A stretch of 8,232 bases of DNA, taken from NCBI RefSeq assembly GCF_002311515.1, contig NZ_DCAO01000069.1, forward strand, positions 1 through 8,232, given 5' to 3'. The translations under genes and the position numbers were made by a program. Below the pieces are notes generated by a model. That model saw nothing but the letters and a program-made list of their open reading frames with translations, was not told the DNA's origin and did no database searches. Source of the stretch: Thalassospira sp. UBA1131. GTDB lineage: Bacteria; Pseudomonadota; Alphaproteobacteria; Rhodospirillales; Thalassospiraceae. Shown one piece after another: positions 6,727-8,232 of the stretch (its first letter is position 1; each line of letters begins with the position of its first letter).

Positions 6727-7287
6727 TTACTTGATCTTGCGCGGTAACCAGTCGGTGGTCGCAACCGGTTTGCCTTTGTGAGAGCGCATGACGCGCGGGC
6801 GCACGACTTCCTTTGCCTCGGGCGTGGTCGCAGTTTTGCGGACCGAGGCATAAAATTCAACCAGTTCATCGAACGGGATGATCGTTCCGATCCCCTCCTT
6901 GTAGGCCTTGGTAAAGGGCGGATGATTGCGCACGGTCACACTGAGATGTTCGACCGTGTGATGACCGAACTGCGCCCAGATGCTTTCAAGGAAATGGATA
7001 GTTTTCGGATCAACCGATTTCAGCCGCACATCAGGCCGGGATTCTTCCATCACGGCATAAAGGTTCGGTTCGACCGGGCCGAATTCCTCGGCGACAAAAA
7101 TGGCGGGCATCAACATGTTGCCGTGATAGTTCGCACCGTAATAGGCCTGCGCCAGATACAACAAACGATGCAGTTTTTGCGGCTGCAGGTATTCGTTGTC
7201 ATTGAGTGCGAGGTCAATGAACCTGAATGCGGCATCAAATACCGTATTGAGAACCGGCTTGTTCTTCATGCTGTGCCCGATGGTCAT
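6727..7287 (-). CDS. Panacea/SocA-like (DUF4065) domain protein
   Basis: A 186-residue cytoplasmic protein. It carries the Panacea (DUF4065, SocA-like) pattern: LQPQKLHRLLYLAQAYY (34-50), EEFGPVEPNLY (67-77) with the conserved GPV, and LSVTVRNHPPFTKA (115-128), the variant of the family's Ls-x-x-H-x-x-P-W block. In Caulobacter SocA is a proteolytic adaptor antitoxin of SocB, and Panacea proteins are known as antitoxins paired with varied toxins in the same operon. Here no partner is seen: downstream lies the convergent ChaN gene, and the upstream neighbour is 122 bp away with its own promoter signal. The last 35 residues are basic and lie outside the domain. ATG 7287 gives the longest form; ATG 7269 (six residues shorter) is equally possible, since neither has a ribosome binding site. 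Domain assignment is good; antitoxin function is inference only. Confidence 0.78.
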   Translation of the reverse strand: MTIGHSMKNKPVLNTVFDAAFRFIDLALNDNEYLQPQKLHRLLYLAQAYYGANYHGNMLMPAIFVAEEFGPVEPNLYAVMEESRPDVRLKSVDPKTIHFLESIWAQFGHHTVEHLSVTVRNHPPFTKAYKEGIGTIIPFDELVEFYASVRKTATTPEAKEVVRPRVMRSHKGKPVATTDWLPRKIK

Positions 7288-7312
7288 GGGATACGATCAC
7301 GTGTTGCCAAGG

Positions 7313-7341
7313 ATCATAAAACCTATGGCAGATACCAACAA
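7313..7341 (-). promoter_or_regulatory. Candidate sigma-70 promoter of the Panacea-domain gene
   Basis: Read on the minus strand, TTGTTG (7341-7336) and TATGAT (7318-7313) are separated by 17 bp. The -10 matches the consensus at five of six positions. The predicted start near 7306 leaves a leader of about 19 nt to ATG 7287 or 37 nt to ATG 7269. This supports independent transcription from the gene upstream. Confidence 0.5.
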
Positions 7342-7409
7342 GCATCACCGATCAGCTTTTTAAATTTTCGGGGAAAGTCGTGGTTTGAAGTGCCTATGAG
7401 CAGGCCCGC

Positions 7410-7856
7410 CTAAACGGTCGCATCCAGATGCTTGCCGCGCACGCCTACACCATGGGCCACCGCATTGACCACCGCATAAAACGATGTACCGCTATTGGCC
7501 GACAGATCAAACGGGATCGACGGATCAAGCAGGCTGGCAAAATCGATCTCGCTGGGCATATCAACAGCCCCCTCGCGGTCACTTGCGCGACGCGCGGCTG
7601 ACAGATTGCGCTGTTCGGTGCGCTGGTCTTTCTGTTCGCCGGGATTGCCCTGCCCCGATTGACGTTTGTTTTTGCCATCGACATAGGCATTAAACAGAAT
7701 GCCGTCATCATCGGGGTCATAGGTATAGTTCTGAGACGATGCCTCAACCTGATTATCCCGGTCGGCCGTTGCCACACCGCGCGCACCAGCAGGCGCAAGT
7801 CGGCCATACTGGCCAACCTGTGAAACTGTCTGTGCGTTTTGGACCGGTGCGATCAT
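7410..7856 (-). CDS. Unrecognised 148-residue low-complexity protein
   Basis: I do not recognise this protein. It is rich in Gln, Asn, Asp, Ala and Gly, has no membrane segment, signal peptide or cysteine, and looks largely disordered. Three parts can be told apart: an N-terminal Gln/Ala/Gly region (1-40); a central acidic-to-basic stretch with YTYDPDDDG (44-52), FNAYVDGKNKR (55-65) and many charged residues up to about 97; and a more ordered C-terminal part with EIDFASLLDPSIPFDL (103-118) and SFYAVVNAVAHGVGV (125-139). The frame is supported by a start at 7856 with a GAGGA ribosome binding site (7863-7859) and a perfect TATAAT box 56 bp upstream. The other frames here contain only less convincing shadows. 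It lies between apt and the Panacea gene on the same strand. Being real is likely; function is unknown. Confidence 0.65.
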   Translation of the reverse strand: MIAPVQNAQTVSQVGQYGRLAPAGARGVATADRDNQVEASSQNYTYDPDDDGILFNAYVDGKNKRQSGQGNPGEQKDQRTEQRNLSAARRASDREGAVDMPSEIDFASLLDPSIPFDLSANSGTSFYAVVNAVAHGVGVRGKHLDATV

Positions 7857-7858
7857 GT

Positions 7859-7863
7859 TCCTC
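7859..7863 (-). promoter_or_regulatory. Ribosome binding site of the 148-residue protein
   Basis: GAGGA on the minus strand lies two bases before ATG 7856. The spacing is short but the match is strong, and it supports both the frame and the start. Confidence 0.5.
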
Positions 7864-7911
7864 TGCCTTGGCGAAAGACCGATATGGGCTAAGACCTAAT
7901 TCAACCCATGC

Positions 7912-7917
7912 ATTATA
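7912..7917 (-). promoter_or_regulatory. Perfect TATAAT -10 box for the 148-residue protein gene
   Basis: The minus strand reads TATAAT from 7917 to 7912 inside an unusually AT-rich stretch (about 7897-7935). The start would fall near 7905, with a leader of about 50 nt. The -35 position, around 7935-7940, reads TGCCGT, a poor match that overlaps the arm of the apt hairpin, so an activator or another sigma contact may be needed. Confidence 0.5.
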
Positions 7918-7936
7918 CATGAATATATAGTGATAC

Positions 7937-7960
7937 GGCAGGAAATTCGCAATTCCTGCC
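7937..7960 (-). terminator. Hairpin after apt, candidate terminator
   Basis: GGCAGGAA (7937-7944) and TTCCTGCC (7953-7960) form a perfect 8-bp stem around an 8-nt loop, 23 nt beyond the apt stop codon on the minus strand. No T run follows on that strand, so it may be a weak or Rho-assisted terminator, or a 3'-end stabilising structure. Confidence 0.5.
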
Positions 7961-7983
7961 CCTCACCTCAGTTTCCAGGCGTA

Positions 7984-8232
7984 TTAATCGCCTTCGAATT
8001 CGACCAAGTGGAATTCTTCGATACCGCGATCGCGGATTTTCTGCGCCCCGCCAAGGTCGGGCAGATCAATGATAAACGCACAACCTGCGACCTCTGCCCC
8101 GATCTTTTCGACCAGATCAATCGCGGCAAGGGCAGTACCACCGGTTGCAATCAGATCATCCATGATCAGAACACGACTGCCCGGTTTGACGGCGTCCTTG
8201 TGGATTTCGATGACGTCGGTGCCATATTCGAG
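7984..8232 (-). CDS. apt: Adenine phosphoribosyltransferase, C-terminal part
   Basis: The minus strand is open from the window edge to a TAA at 7986-7984, giving the last 82 residues of a protein normally about 170 long; the start lies to the right of the window. The PRPP-binding signature reads VLIMDDLIATGGTA (visible residues 21-34), with the paired acidic residues and the TGGT loop. It is followed by EVAGCAFIIDLPDLGG (47-62) and the short EEFHLVEFEGD tail, the order seen in adenine phosphoribosyltransferases. The enzyme converts adenine and PRPP to AMP and pyrophosphate in cytoplasmic purine salvage. The visible part is intact. Its transcript probably ends at the hairpin at 7937-7960. Confidence 0.93.
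   Translation of the reverse strand, partial: LEYGTDVIEIHKDAVKPGSRVLIMDDLIATGGTALAAIDLVEKIGAEVAGCAFIIDLPDLGGAQKIRDRGIEEFHLVEFEGD

Noticed and set aside
6778..7413. A 211-codon plus-strand open frame opposite the Panacea-domain gene
   Set aside because: It begins at a GTG, runs over the full antisense of a recognised domain gene and its promoter, and its translation shows no family pattern. Antisense open frames of this size are common at this base composition.

Overview
The window looks like ordinary chromosomal sequence from a moderately GC-rich alphaproteobacterium. Protein wording and codon use fit Rhodospirillales, with Thalassospira or a close relative as my best guess. That guess rests on recognition, not on a search. 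I see no phage, transposon, rRNA, tRNA or CRISPR sequence. Nine protein genes are supported; two run off the window edges.

Left part, plus strand: the 3' end of an NMT1/THI5-like (ThiY-type) periplasmic substrate-binding protein, probably for a thiamine precursor. A 174-bp gap follows, holding three consecutive perfect stem-loops. Next come a metallo-beta-lactamase-fold hydrolase of the NAPE-PLD/UlaG type and a ten-helix EamA/DMT transporter.

Middle: a DAO-family FAD-dependent oxidoreductase on the minus strand converges on the transporter. It is divergent from a PLP-dependent trans-sulfuration-family enzyme (cystathionine gamma-synthase/beta-lyase type). Their translation starts are about 100 bp apart, with well-spaced ribosome binding sites on both sides and a plausible sigma-70 promoter for the PLP enzyme. 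Amino acid catabolism or sulfur amino acid metabolism is the natural reading. An exported ChaN-family protein follows the PLP gene by 35 nt and is probably co-transcribed with it.

Right part, minus strand: a Panacea/SocA-like (DUF4065) protein with its own promoter and no visible toxin partner; a 148-residue low-complexity protein I do not recognise, behind a perfect TATAAT box; and the C-terminal half of adenine phosphoribosyltransferase (apt), whose 3' hairpin abuts the next gene's promoter.

No clear new multi-gene system is visible. The best leads are the three-hairpin intergenic region with a possible alternative pairing, the divergent oxidoreductase/PLP-enzyme pair, the orphan Panacea protein and the unrecognised small protein.
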